DNA of 64,000 nucleotides from the NCBI RefSeq assembly GCF_002443255.2, contig NW_019211455.1, positions 44,270,457-44,334,456 of the forward strand, written 5' to 3'. The position numbers and the translations under genes are program-made. This DNA is from Varroa destructor. Taxonomy: Eukaryota > Arthropoda > Arachnida > Mesostigmata > Varroidae. The notes below the pieces were generated by a model. That model saw nothing but the letters and a program-made list of their open reading frames with translations. It had not been told where the DNA came from and did not search any database. Of the stretch, positions 36,176-48,058 are shown piece after piece. Every line of letters starts with the position of its first letter. Within the stretch, counting starts at the first letter, position 1.

Positions 36176-37137
36176 TAGAAATATCAATACTATAATTTAT
36201 CCTCCCTCATTTAACCCCTTACTCCAGCGATCCCTTCGCCAACCAACTGTTGTGAGCAGACGTTCTTTTTGGCTACCTCATGCCGATATGATCGATAGAG
36301 TCGTTTTAATAGTAGCGGAGCTTACCACACTGCAGAGTTACCAAACGATACCATCTAGCAACTCCAAGTATGACCCATATAATTGCTTACGTATATATTT
36401 AATCAAGACACGTCGTCCTAATGAGCTACGTAGGGTTTGTCCGTGTTGGCTGCGTCCTCGCAAGCCTCCGCCTTCATGAGGTTCAGAGGTTTCTGATACA
36501 CGAGCGATGTTGTGAGGTCACAGCCAGCAGCAATGAGATCTTTTGCTCCACGGCACCAGCCACCAACGTCAGTTACCGATGTACGCACAATGCCTTCGCG
36601 AATTGCAACGAGTCAAGCCAAGGCTCTAAGCGTCGCTTCTGAATTTCTGTGCTAGCTTAACACTGGGAACCACCCTTCGGCGCTGCAAGAAATGCCCCGC
36701 TGTTTGACAAGGCATTATTAATGGAACGCTTCGGCTCGTTTAGAGGTTTTGACCGTTAGGGACTAAACGCTTTTAGGGGCGCGAGCCAAAAAGGGCGTTC
36801 AGGAAGCGTTGATTTGAGAGCTCCTGAGAATGCATAGAAGACTGAGCTGTATTGGATTGTACGGATGGATGTACGAGGGGCGCTTCAATGCTGGAACGTC
36901 GAGCTTCGTAAGCCGTGTTTAGGGTTCGTGCTACGCCCCTGAATTAAGCTCTTGTTGCTCAACGGGTTACATGCATGAGGTACGGTGTTACAGAGTTATC
37001 CAGGCCGCAACCATCCTACAGGGAGTTTGGACAAATTATCGTAACGCGTCAAACACAGCTGCATAGCCTATGAACTCTACTAATGATAACTCTAGAAATA
37101 ACTAGATTTAGGGATGTCGATACCATTTGAACCTAAG
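36176..37137. other. Non-coding
   Basis: Moderately GC-rich with short frames at 36252-36479 and 36421-36642 (plus), of no recognisable nature. Confidence 0.45.
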
Positions 37138-37215
37138 AACTGTGTCTGTGAGGTTTTGTAGAACTTTATTATAAAGTTCTTATATATAATATATAAGTAT
37201 AAAACAGACACAGTT
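37138..37215. repeat. Nested palindromic element, 78 bp
   Basis: Outer arms AACTGTGTCTGT (37138-37149) and ACAGACACAGTT (37204-37215) are perfect 12 bp reverse complements. Between them lie two further perfect hairpins: AGAACTTTA-TTA-TAAAGTTCT (37160-37180) and CTTATATAT-A-ATATATAAG (37179-37197). The whole would fold as a three-way junction. It is not a simple AT run. It could be a tiny inverted-repeat element or a folded RNA; no target-site duplication is visible. Confidence 0.8.
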
Positions 37216-39651
37216 ACAAATAGGCGAAAATCCGTGCATTCAGGTCCTACAGGCAAAGGCGAGGCTAGAAAAACCGACAGCGAGGGAGCAGTCGAGCGTA
37301 GCCGATTCACGAGTAAACGGGACACATTCTACATGGATTCGTATGACTCTGGATACACCTATTTAAAGCCCGAAAAACGTAGAAAAGGGCAAGACAGTTA
37401 AAGTGGGCGAAAGGGATCTGACAGATGTAGCTTTCGTGTGTGGAAAAAATACTAATTTGCTTTTTTACTTCGGCTCCTAGTCGCGTAACCGTTTTTGAAC
37501 ATTGTCCTTCCGAAACATTAATCAAAATTTGGTGTACTTTAAGTATATGCGTATATAAAGTTGGGCATTGGACGTGGCTTGTCAGCCAACCCAGTGGGCA
37601 AACCCGTAGTGGATTCAGATTTGTATCGGGGTATTATGTCTATAGTACCCTAGATTGTCGTATTGAGGGCTGTATAGTGGTAAGGAATATTGCGTTCATC
37701 CGTCCGATAAATCATTCTTAGAAAAAAGTTTAAAAATGAGCAATTCAGGATAAAGTTCAATCCTTTTCTCTAAGATGTCCTAAGGGCACTCGTTTTACTG
37801 TGCCCTAATATGCTTTAGCTAACAAATATAGATGTGCATATGTATATATGATGCTTATGCCAGTCCTGTAATATTATGTTATGTAACCGTGTCTAATAAA
37901 AAAAATTATACGCGAGGAAAATTCCATAGAATTCCCTGAGTTTTTGCAGTTTTCCTGCGAACAGTAAAACCCAAACAAGATTGCATACATTTCTAAGGTA
38001 AAGGCAAGATTTTGTTAATCTATTGCTTTTTCAGCAAAATCAGCGACTACTTTAAACAACGAACGTTTTTTTTTCGTCTCGTTGCCAAGAATTAATTAGC
38101 GTTCTTACAGCAATGCTAGGGCTACTAGACAAATAATGCTAATAAATAGATAACATATTAATGATACGATATAAAATGACGAGCTAGGTCAGGATAGCCG
38201 CACATTTGTCAAATACTGTATCAAAGTAATCAAGGGGTGAGTGGCTATGAGCAGCACTGAATTAAATTTTGGCTAATCAAGCAGATAAAATGACCTGTTT
38301 TTTTTTTGTTTTTGTTTTATAAATACCAAATGATCTTCTATGCAAAATAGCATTGGATTATTTATGCAGCCTATTTAATTCGTTTCGTGGAGAAAAAAGA
38401 TCGTTTATATTAGAGGAGCACTCCGCTAACCTGCTCGTTTGTCGAACCTTATTGGTGACGAAAATCTAAATGGTTTCAGGTAGTCCATAAAAAAGGTGCG
38501 CCTATATAGCGCACGTCAACAGCCTATCTAGCTGTTAACTAACACACTATAATCTTGATTGAATATGAAAACGTCAAAAATTACCGATATGTGCCATCCG
38601 GTTTTTATCTAAATCACGAGTTTATTATTACACGCGTGTTCTACACTTACTCATTTTCATCCTGCCTCTGATAACAAAGCTTCCTGTTGTTGCTCCATTC
38701 GTATATAAATGCTACGTACAGTGGAGCCATGTCTTCCCTCATTGTACCTCATGAACCGTTTCAGCGTTCATCTGGTGGGGTTCTATAATTGTACGCGCTG
38801 TTGAGTCGCTCTAGTGGTGCTGTTCTGCCACGTCTCGATACCATAAGCAATAGCAGTTGCAGCCTTCGATGCCTCATGGATACTTCGTCTTCCAAATCAC
38901 ACGGTCCTTTTTATTACTGCTGCTTTGACTGCGCTATGTTGACTAGCCCAGTTCTCTATCATCCGCCCCGTTCGTTCAACTGTCACCGGCATGTTCGCCG
39001 TAGCCATCCTCGAAGTCTTTGTTGGGACGGAAGACATCACCAGAAAGCCATCACCTACTTTCTTGTATGTCTCCCCTTTTACTCGTCTTGCTTATTCAAT
39101 ATGCGTCAATATATCGCCTTTTCTTGCTGCTTCATCTGGCGGATCCAAACCCCAGAGCCTCGAAAAGCCCTCACCAGGCAAGCAAGCGAGGTGTCGCAAG
39201 GAGCTAGGCGCAGCCGGGCCCAAGGCGTCTGTCTTCACCTATCCTCACTAAGCTTCTCAGTCCTTCCCTTCTTAAGCCTACAAGCTTAAACCCAATTTTT
39301 CAGACGTCCGCGAATTGGGTTAAGTCCAACTGGCCTCTCCCACGCTACATGCCTGCGAAGGGTGAAACCAGCCACGCTACACAGTTGGCTCACCATCGCT
39401 GTGACGTCTATCAGCGACCAATACAATACAATACAGATTATGAATACCTGTTCGTCTATTATACAAGTATGTACAGATACGTATCGGTCCTTTGGCGGCC
39501 TTTCCGTTGAAGCCTGTAGATGGGTCCGCGCAGTTGTCATGAGGTCTCAAGACGACACGAGTCGAAACGGTGGTGCCAGCCGTAGTGATTAGAAACGAAT
39601 TCAGTAAAAAGGTACATGATGCGAAAGTTAATGGCCGCATGCAATACTTAC
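37216..39651. other. Non-coding; GC-richer frame cluster at 38.8-39.3 kb
   Basis: The plus frame 38789-39289 (166 codons) overlaps two other open frames on the same strand. It lacks an early ATG and splice sites, and its Ser/Cys/Leu/Arg composition reads like open non-coding DNA, so it is not called. Confidence 0.4.
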
Positions 39652-39699
39652 CTTTGTGATGGTTTCGACGCCGGCATACACATCGTTTATAGGTTCGAG
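39652..39699 (-). CDS. Candidate 48 nt internal mini-exon
   Basis: On the minus strand, CTTCATATTCAGTCCTAG (ending at plus 39700) is a good 3' splice site. Exactly 48 nt later comes a consensus 5' splice site, ACAAAG|GTAAGTATT. In phase 0 the exon encodes LEPINDVYAGVETITK, 16 residues with no stop; the same frame has a TAG immediately before, inside the acceptor, which fits an exon boundary. AAG|GTAAGT is expected about 0.5 times in both strands of this window, so the pairing is above background. The product is unknown and the flanking exons were not found. Confidence 0.35.
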
Positions 39700-42094
39700 C
39701 TAGGACTGAATATGAAGTAGATGATCAGTCAGTTGAATTGCTAGTAAAACTCGTGCGGGTGTCTATGAATAGAGACAAATCTGAGGTACGGATTTTATTG
39801 AGTGAAATCATGGATTGTTTTTATTACTTTATTTTTGTTTGTTCTCCAAAAAAGAGAAGTTGTATACGCAAGGTTGTCATTAATCAGTTCACGCACATGC
39901 TACTTGCAGCAGGAACACCGATGTATATTTGAACCATTTGATGTTTTTTTTTTAAAATTCGCGCCATAACAGAATTTTGCTTTAGGTACAGTTTTTAAAC
40001 TTTGTTTATTCGTTTTTTAGGTAGTTTTCATTTTTACAGACATAAACAAATTAGGCTATAACAGATGAAACAACCCACAATAACCAGATGGTTTAAAGTA
40101 GAGTGGAGAGCTAAAATTTAGTAGTACCAATTAAGTACCGTGAAATATCTCGAGAAATCATTTGAAGAACAATCAAGATGTTTGTATTTTCTTTCACTTT
40201 AATGTTAAATGTCGTATTCAATGATTTTTTTCAACTAATACAATTTGAAAATGATAGATCTGTTTTTTTCTTCGGTGAGCGAACATGTTTTTGGCCAAAG
40301 ACTGGAAGATACATGATAAATAGTTTCAAAACTCGACATATTCGTTATGTACACTAATACGTATACGTAATTTTATATTTTTAGTGTATTTTATTCTAGT
40401 GTATGTATTTTAATTTAGTTAGAGGACTCCAGTTTGCATCACTGGAGGAAATTATCAACGACCATCGAATGAAAGTTAAGAATAAACTAGAAATAGTCTC
40501 AAAACCTTTTAGTCCCTAGCTCTCTGATGAGCTCTGCGGAGGCATGCATGTCTTAGGTAATTAAGACGAATCTTTCCTAATGAGCCGTTGTGGTAACCAC
40601 TAGCGTATATGGTCACTGCTGGTTTAAACTCCACCGTTGTACCACGTGCTCCGTAGGTCTATATTCGAGAAGCTTTAGAATAAGCCCAGCAAGATCCACG
40701 CCAGCTAGACCAAAAGGATGATTTCGAATTGTTGACACAGCAGTAACAGCCGTCAAAAAAGTTGAATAAATAAAAACAACTTATCTACAGATCTTCTCAA
40801 GATCCACAAACACTACATCCACCCGGATTAATACACGCCTCACAAAACTATCCGACAACGAGTTCGCTTCACATTTACCATACATAACAGGACGATATTT
40901 GTCTAACCAATTACACGAGCAATAGGACGGCGTTAGGGCATAGACGTTTTCTTTCTGAAATATAGGGCAAGACGCAGATAAACATCGGCTCGTCACCCTA
41001 TTGCCTACAACACCGCCGTGGCCGTATGGAACACACGATCATATTGGCGACAACTGTATCAGCTATAAACATTTCTATTTGCGTGTGTTGTTACCATTAA
41101 ATTATTTCATAACAAAAGTCATCGCCACGGAAACACGCGGGCTTACGCGGCTTTCTGCTAGTTGCTGCTCGATCTATCGTAAACAAACAAGATACAGTCG
41201 CGTTATGAGCGCTGGTACGAGATCGATTCCCAGCAGCTGTTTCGGGCTGGGCTATGACCCGATTCACTTAGAGTTTAGGCGACCCTACAAATGAGCGTTC
41301 TTACTGCGTTATTTGGGTAGCGATATATGCGCGTCAAAGAAAATCGGGCCTTCGGCGAGTGCTAAGTCAATCGCGTTGACATGCTCTTTTATCAATGCAC
41401 TAATGTGCCAAGCATAATTTCCCTCTGTGTACCAGCGCTCAGGGTATTACGGGATAGTGTAGGCTGATTGGTGCTAACGATATGACATGACCAGATCCGC
41501 TGAGAAGCTCTCATTGGATCTAGGGATACCAGTTCCAATGTAGATATTGTGTAAGTAAGCTGGATGTCGATAGGCCCACCATGATTAGGGGGATTAACGG
41601 ATTTACAGGAGGAGAAGAAGAAGAAGAGCATAATTATCGTTGGCCAGTAACAACATGATGTTTCGTTTATGAGCACGTTGAAGGCCAAGTGTATCTATGA
41701 AACTTGTTTAACTCGTGGTTACTTGATTAAAATCAAAATGACTTTTCTAACAAGAGGAGTTCCGACTAAAATGTACGGAACTTTTTAAGACAATGTAAAC
41801 CCTCTTACTTTTTCCTTGAGTGTAGGCCCTAACGAAGATATAGGACACAACTTTTTTCCGAGATAACGAGAGTTGTATATATACAAAGTTAATTAAGATT
41901 TCTAGTGGGTGGATTAATGTTGATAGAAAAAGGTGAACATTACACAAGGAGTGTCATATAAAGCACACGTTAAGATGTCGACATAAGTTCCATCCCTGCT
42001 ACAGTAATACTTACAATTATTGAAGGCAAGGGTACTCTAAGCAATGCTCACCTAGCTACAAAAACCATCCTTTCTTTCCTGTTTTCCAATCTAG
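39700..42094. other. Non-coding
   Basis: The plus frame 41001-41294 and the minus frame 41392-41688 are chance-length with no supporting signals. Confidence 0.45.
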
Positions 42095-42239
42095 AGGCGC
42101 TTATCGAGAATGCTCCAGGCAGATAGACAGGAACCTAAGCAAAAACAAACCTAGTTCTAACATGTCCGATGCCCATTGCCTTATTAACTATCGATATATT
42201 GAATATATGGTTTTGATGAACCGTCCATTGCATGGATGA
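42095..42239 (+). CDS. Weak candidate terminal exon
   Basis: A strong pyrimidine tract with acceptor (CTTTCCTGTTTTCCAATCTAG, 42074-42094) is followed by a 47-codon frame to TGA at 42237-42239. The peptide is polar (GAYRECSRQIDRNLSKNKPS), then hydrophobic. A second frame from the same acceptor is open for 19 codons, so the frame choice is uncertain. Only the acceptor is good evidence. Confidence 0.15.
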
Positions 42240-44354
42240 CGAGCGGCTAGTTGACCTAATAGGAAAACACAATTAGTAAATCTGATATCATGTAAAACTA
42301 TCAGCTTTCAACATCTCTTGATTGTACGCTATGTTGGATAAATCAAGTATAATAACCGAAGAGGTCCTAGTGTTTTATACCCATGCGGAAAAACCAAAAG
42401 CTCAATTGACCATAAATTCATAAGTTCCTGTGATGTAACAACGTATGTAATTTATGATCGCACGCAAAACATGGCGTTAATATACGAACCCGGCTCAAGT
42501 GTTATACTTTATGTAATTATAATATTTTATCCATAGTACAGATAATGGTTGAGTCCCGTTGAACCTGGCAAACATAGGAGACACAAAAGTCAATACATCG
42601 ACAGGCGAATTGCAGTATCAGCAGAGCAGAAGCAAATATCATTATTATCTTAAGAGCTAAAAACAAACGTCGAGAAAAGTATCGAGAAAACCGCAACGTC
42701 AACAAGCTCCATCGACTCTTTTTTGTCTCTCCCGTTTCTTCAAAAGAGACGGTGCCTTCAATTTTCAATAGACTTCAACCCTTCACCTGCTCGCCCCATC
42801 GACGTCATCTTATCGATCGCCCATCAGAGATAAATCGAGGCCTCCGATCGCGCTTATAGAAGGGGTGCGCCGCCAATAAAGACTAAAGAAACGAGAGGGT
42901 TACAAAGAAAGCTAGATATCTCTATGTAGCACACTATTTAATTCCCCTATCTCGGCACTGGCGGAGGAATGGTGTCATAACATGAAAACATTAAAATACA
43001 AGGTTTTTTCAACAAAATATATTATCGCCGCCATTATTCCGCCGCCATATCAGTCGAATCGAATGAAATGCATTTTTCGCCGCTGACATTGAGTACTGCT
43101 TGTCTTAACGTTACGTTGGTTCATTGGTCGAAAATACGTCTCCTTCAGAACTGTTGTTTTTCATGCCGTGACGTCGGAACGATATTCAGTTATATTACTG
43201 CTCTATGCGTGATTAAGATGGTCCAAGCGTTCGATAAACTTATTTAGTGTTTGATGGGAGCAAGCCAATCGCTTCCTTGCCAGTTCGCTGTTAACTTGAC
43301 GGGGCGCGTTCGAATTTGGCTGTAGCGAGAGAGAGAGAAAGGGGGAGGGGGTCGACAAATTTCCCTGCGCCCCCACTTCTGAATCTGTATTTGTCGTTAT
43401 TTGTGTTATTGAGAGCGAGCGACCGCGGCTATCTGTGGTGGATGGCGCACGGATAGCTGCGTGCTTCACCGACATGTATACGTTACGCCAGAAATTGCCT
43501 GGCGCGTTCTGGAAAGTGTGTTTTCAATCAGTATTGGATTATGTTAATTGGCCAAATGGTCGATACGTTCTATTGCGAAACCGATTGCGCACAGTTGGTG
43601 AGATAAATTGAAAGTTAGATAAGTTACCCCTGATTAAAGTAGGTAAACGAACGAGTTATGTAGTTTGCCGTTATATTACCATTCATCTTTTGGAGCACGT
43701 TAGGTTCAACTTGAGCTGGAGCATCATTTCCTTATCACTAACACAATCGTATCTTGTATGTAAGTATTATAAATTATTACCTAGAATAGTTTGTATATTT
43801 ACCGAACCGTAGTAACAACATACATGATTATATAATTGTTAGTTATAATCAACGTTCTTGCGACTTCGATAAGGTGTCTTCCCAAAGAATTTAGCCTGTA
43901 TCTGTACACGTCTTGCCGTAACGCGATCAGGATTTTTTTTAACCGCATTCGATTAGTTCGTGACAACCAGAAAGGCTTTACTGACCTGGCCCGACAAGGA
44001 GACCTTTCGATATTCACGTACTTACAGGCTTGCGGTACAATACATATTCGATGAACGGCAAGTTTAAGCAGGTTGAATTGAGTATTAGACCAGAGTCTCG
44101 TAGCTTACAGGTAATCTTGAGCAGCAGTGATCAGTTATGTTCTGTTTCACTATAATAAATGGGTAATTACTGGCAACCCGGTAAGCTTAGATCGAAGCCC
44201 AAAGACTTCAATGTGATATCAAATCACATATTATTATTTATTTTTATTACACTTATTACTAAATTGGTTTATCTGCATAGAATGGGCATGAGATTATCGA
44301 ATTTGTTAGACACGAAAGGATATGAAACATCTTTCAAACTGTTTTTTTCTTCAG
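42240..44354. other. Non-coding; purine-rich tract at 43.33 kb
   Basis: GA-rich tract at 43327-43350 (GAGAGAGAGA followed by G-runs). At 44159 an ATG is followed after 22 nt by CAACCCG|GTAAGC, a donor-like site. Its phase does not fit the downstream 44355 candidate, so no first exon is called. Confidence 0.4.
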
Positions 44355-44477
44355 AACCTGTACGATCGATCACATGAGAATTGCCCATTTTTTAATACTA
44401 GCTTTATCCGTCAGAATTACCCAAGGCAGTTTGCCTTCCTGCTGCTAGCAAAACAAAGGTTTGCTTGCCCTTTCTAG
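44355..44477 (+). CDS. Weak candidate terminal exon, 40 codons
   Basis: GTTTTTTTCTTCAG (ending 44354) is a strong 3' splice site. In phase 0 the next 40 codons are open to TAG at 44475-44477. The peptide (NLYDRSHENCPFFNTSFIRQ, then an aromatic/hydrophobic and basic end) is not low-complexity. Open length is within chance, and no poly(A) signal or partner exon was found. Confidence 0.18.
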   Translation, partial: NLYDRSHENCPFFNTSFIRQNYPRQFAFLLLAKQRFACPF

Positions 44478-45952
44478 AAAAAGGTCTTTTATCATTTAGA
44501 TCCTCAGTTGTCCCTTCTAAGATAGGTTTCCGTTTCAACTGTTTCGTTTTGTTCCAGAGATCTGTCAGGATAAAGGGTTGCATGTAAATAGTCCGTTAGG
44601 AACTAAGCAGATGGAACTCTGACTCTATCCACTGTCCTTTCTATTGTTATTCGATTTTTCACTTAAAAATTAAACTGTGTCCCACACCGGATTCAGAGGT
44701 AGATCATTTCTGTGTCACTTTGGTTACTAAGAGTGTTACTTCCGCTCAATCGCAGAGAAAACCTACATTAGCCGGTCGGATAGTGTCAGGCAGCGATATC
44801 GACGATATAAAAGCGTCACGAAAGTATCAGTAAAATGGCTAAGAAATGAACCTTTCAAGTTGATTTTTTCTGCGCTCGCCTTACGCACGAACCAAACTAA
44901 CTAAAGCCAAGTTTCTGTCACTAAAATTGCAATAGGGATTTATGATGTAACATGGGAACTAAAATTACGAATAAATTGAGAAAAAAAACCAAGAAACGAT
45001 AAAGTGGAATCAAAGACTGATGATTTTTATATTTATTTTTGATATACATTCAGAATAGATTTGGACATACTTTCATTTTTGCCTCGGAAGGGAGCGAATT
45101 GTTTTTATAAAGAGCTATGCATAATTTAAGTGAGTATCGAAATGATACTAGATAAACACAATGCAATCATTAAACTATGTGTCTCTATACGTATGCGTGT
45201 TTTTTAGACTAACACAGGGTTATTCTTCGAGTTAAGTATTCGATCTTAGTTAGCGTCGGTCAATAGTGACTCTGTAATCCTAAAAACCTTCATAAATTGC
45301 GGGTTTTTCTGCTAGCTATTGTATAGTCCATCAAACCTCAAACCTTTAATCACTTCCGCGAAGCTTGCATGTGGATCTTAAGCATCACGCCTGAACGGGA
45401 GAACCCAAGATGATCTCCTGTTTTAAGGTATGCCTTCAGCGCAGCTGTATCTCGTAAAATTATTCAGACGACTGAAAGTTTTGCCAGAGTTATGTTATCC
45501 AGCAGTTTCAGCAGGAAAGCCATTGTGTGATCAACGCGCAGGGATAGGCGGGAAACCGTTGACAATTTCTGGGCTTACGTGACAAATTTTGCCGTAATAA
45601 CAAACAAACAAATCAAACAGGAGGTTTTCAGATAAAGTCGAGAGTTCAACTTATTGGCGGCAAAGCTCAAAAAACATGATAGAGGTTGTTAACTCGCAAC
45701 GTTCGAGTAAATTTGAGCTGAAGTCAAATAATTAATAGCGATTGAGTGAAACATAGGTAAGCAGTCTTTGTGTAAATGCTCGTTGGACGTGTCAGCCAGA
45801 TTACAGAGTTTCTGGCCGAAAAACGGAGAGGTCGTTGGTATAAGCCTCATACACAACATATACACATATACTGTTATTTATAAAATGAAGCGTATTCATT
45901 TAAAAATGTATGTTCTTTTTTCAGTGCTGAACAATGGTTCTAATGACCTTTA
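44478..45952. other. Non-coding
   Basis: AT-rich with short frames only. An acceptor-like TTCTTTTTTCAG at about 45923 precedes the 45953 frame. Confidence 0.45.
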
Positions 45953-46369
45953 ATGATTCGTTCTCTGGATCTGCAAACCAAATCCTTCTATTACTTATTA
46001 CGATACCTTTGTAATAGGCTCATGGAAGAAGTTCCTTACAAGGGAATGCCCTGTAACTCTCCCTTTGTCGTGATTCTCGATGTAGTAATAGTCAAAAATC
46101 GTACTGAAACTTGCCCTCTGCGATCCAGCGGCCTCGATAACCTATTGTTTCGATTTCGTTTTCTAAATCTAATGACATTATGGCATAGCGCGGTCACGCA
46201 GAATTGTTTATATGTGACATGCTCGCTTGTAGCTTGTAGTGCGATGCTAGTGCGTTACAGATTAACGAGTCAACAGATTTCTATCTGGTCTGTTCGCCGT
46301 AAGCCCTTATCACTTGTGTCATCGTCTTCGTTAAACATCGTGTTACGTTTTTGCCGAAGTTCCTCCTAA
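45953..46369 (+). CDS. ATG-initiated 138-codon open frame, hypothetical
   Basis: The longest frame with its own ATG on the plus strand, running to TAA at 46367-46369. A strong acceptor-like TTCTTTTTTCAG ends 30 nt before the ATG, so the ATG could be the start of a spliced transcript, although another ATG (out of frame) precedes it. The peptide has a hydrophobic segment (CLYVTCSLVACSAMLVRYRL), a preceding Phe/Arg/Leu-rich stretch and a Ser-rich C-terminus, with no recognised domain. A CGCC|GTAAGC inside it (about 46299) could be a donor. Codon composition is not distinctive. Confidence 0.18.
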   Translation: MIRSLDLQTKSFYYLLRYLCNRLMEEVPYKGMPCNSPFVVILDVVIVKNRTETCPLRSSGLDNLLFRFRFLNLMTLWHSAVTQNCLYVTCSLVACSAMLVRYRLTSQQISIWSVRRKPLSLVSSSSLNIVLRFCRSSS

Positions 46370-46413
46370 CCCGATTCTCACTTATGCCACATTCCGTACT
46401 TTGCCCTTTTCAG

Positions 46414-46584
46414 CAACTTAATAACCCTGACCCGCTAAGGATTCATCGATGCTTCTCAGCCGTCGTGTTTCCTCCGTGCTCTACAAGACCAGGCAAAGGT
46501 TTTCACATAATTAGCCATAGGCGTACCAGGAGCCAATATGAAAGTAAAACCCAAGACTTGATGGGTCCTTATTGCTACACTTAG
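46414..46584 (+). CDS. Candidate terminal exon, 56 codons
   Basis: ACTTTGCCCTTTTCAG (ending 46413) is a strong 3' splice site. The frame is open in phase 0 from the first base to TAG at 46582-46584. The peptide is Pro/Arg/Ser-rich with three Cys (QLNNPDPLRIHRCFSAVVFP, SHRRTRSQYESKTQDLMGPY). It follows the 45953 frame but in a phase that does not join to that frame's internal donor. No domain and no poly(A) signal. Confidence 0.2.
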   Translation, partial: QLNNPDPLRIHRCFSAVVFPPCSTRPGKGFHIISHRRTRSQYESKTQDLMGPYCYT

Positions 46585-47374
46585 TGTTTTAAGCTTCATT
46601 CCTGGATATCAAACGATGCTGAAACAAGCCAAGGTATCGCAATCCAAAGGCGAGGTGCACTAGCGCTTCAGTGAGAATTCCTCGCGTTTTTAGCACAGGC
46701 TGAACGACCTAGATTCTTCGTTGCACACGCGCGTGACTTCGCTCGCTAACCAGTTGTGATCCCTTGTCAAGTATGCGATCTTCTCAATTAATCTTCATGT
46801 GAAGGCGGTCGAGTATGCTGGGGTTTTTTTTATGTATTCCTGAACATGTGTATGTAAGGGTCTGTCATTTTCCGAGTTTATTCCCTTGGGCAGCAAACTT
46901 GGGTACGCGCGAGATAATGTTAGGTTGCAATACTATTCATGCTTTGCTGTGACAGCAAGAGAATAGGCCATTGAAAGGTCTTGTCGTAAGCAACATAATA
47001 CCTATATTTGTACGGAGTAGCAGCTATACTGGGGCTTACTTCTACAGATAATGAAGTAAGAGGAATTATGCTTCTGTTACCAAGAGTTTTTTTTATATAT
47101 TGTTATTATGAAAAATAGCATCCTCATCAAACTCTACTGAACGAATGACTGACTGTTCATTAATGAACGCAAAATACTCATGGAGCGGCCAACGAAAATT
47201 CTATGCTTTTCGTCACTCTATCATATTAAATTCTATCATTATAGACGTACATCTATCATAATAAATTCGAGATTCTCGGATATTTCGAGTTTTACGTCTG
47301 ATACTGCCGTTGGCATTCTTTCAGACGGCAGATTCTCAGAATCTATTTGCATTCCATGACCTCACAGTTATACA

Positions 47375-47390
47375 CATACATACATACATA
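47375..47390. repeat. (CATA)4 microsatellite
   Basis: Four perfect CATA units, read directly. Confidence 0.85.
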
Positions 47391-48042
47391 TAGGGTGAGC
47401 AAAGGTCTTCTAACAGTTTGAGAGTCTATATTTTACATCTGTACTATATATTCGTTGGACGAATTATTGCTTCGCGCAGTATTTAAACATAGTATTTTAC
47501 GGATTATAAGAGAACATGCTGCTTCCGGCAACGGTTGCAATATATGGAGATACACATACCTACTGAGTAGTAAATGACGACGATTTTCTACTGTTTGAAC
47601 TTATAAAAATCAGCTTCATTTGTGAACGTAAAATGGCGCACCCTGTAGCACTCGAAATGTTTGCAGAGCCTTAAATCTTTCAACTAGATATCCAATATTG
47701 TTTTTAAGCGTTGCTTCAGACAGCTGCCCCTTCTCTAGTGTAGAGGTCTGCAACATATAGGTACTATTATAAAAAATAGCTCCTCATTGTGAAATAGAAC
47801 TGAGCGTTTTGCTATAGCGTTGTTTGGTCTGGCTTTTGGTCGCAATCGATTCTTTCCGTTACGTGCCCGAACACGCTTGGCCTGACGTCATTTAGAAATC
47901 ATATTATTTCCTAAAGCCTAATTATGTACCGAGTTGGATTATTGGATGAGAAACAGAACACCACCGTGTATTTTAATAATAATCCACCTGCTATTATTTC
48001 AAGCATTGATTTATGGCAGTTTTCCTAGTACTGCAGAAACCT

Positions 48043-48058
48043 ACACACACACACACAC
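48043..48058. repeat. (AC)8 microsatellite
   Basis: Perfect AC dinucleotides, read directly. Confidence 0.9.

Noticed and set aside
38789..39289. 166-codon plus frame
   Set aside because: No ATG near its start, overlaps two other open frames on the same strand, low-information Ser/Cys/Leu composition, no splice support.
41215..41240. GATCGATTCCCAGC resembling a T-arm
   Set aside because: Stem mismatched and no cloverleaf.
44159..44477. ATG plus GTAAGC donor joined to the 44355 acceptor as a two-exon gene
   Set aside because: The phases do not match; the joined frame stops after eight codons.
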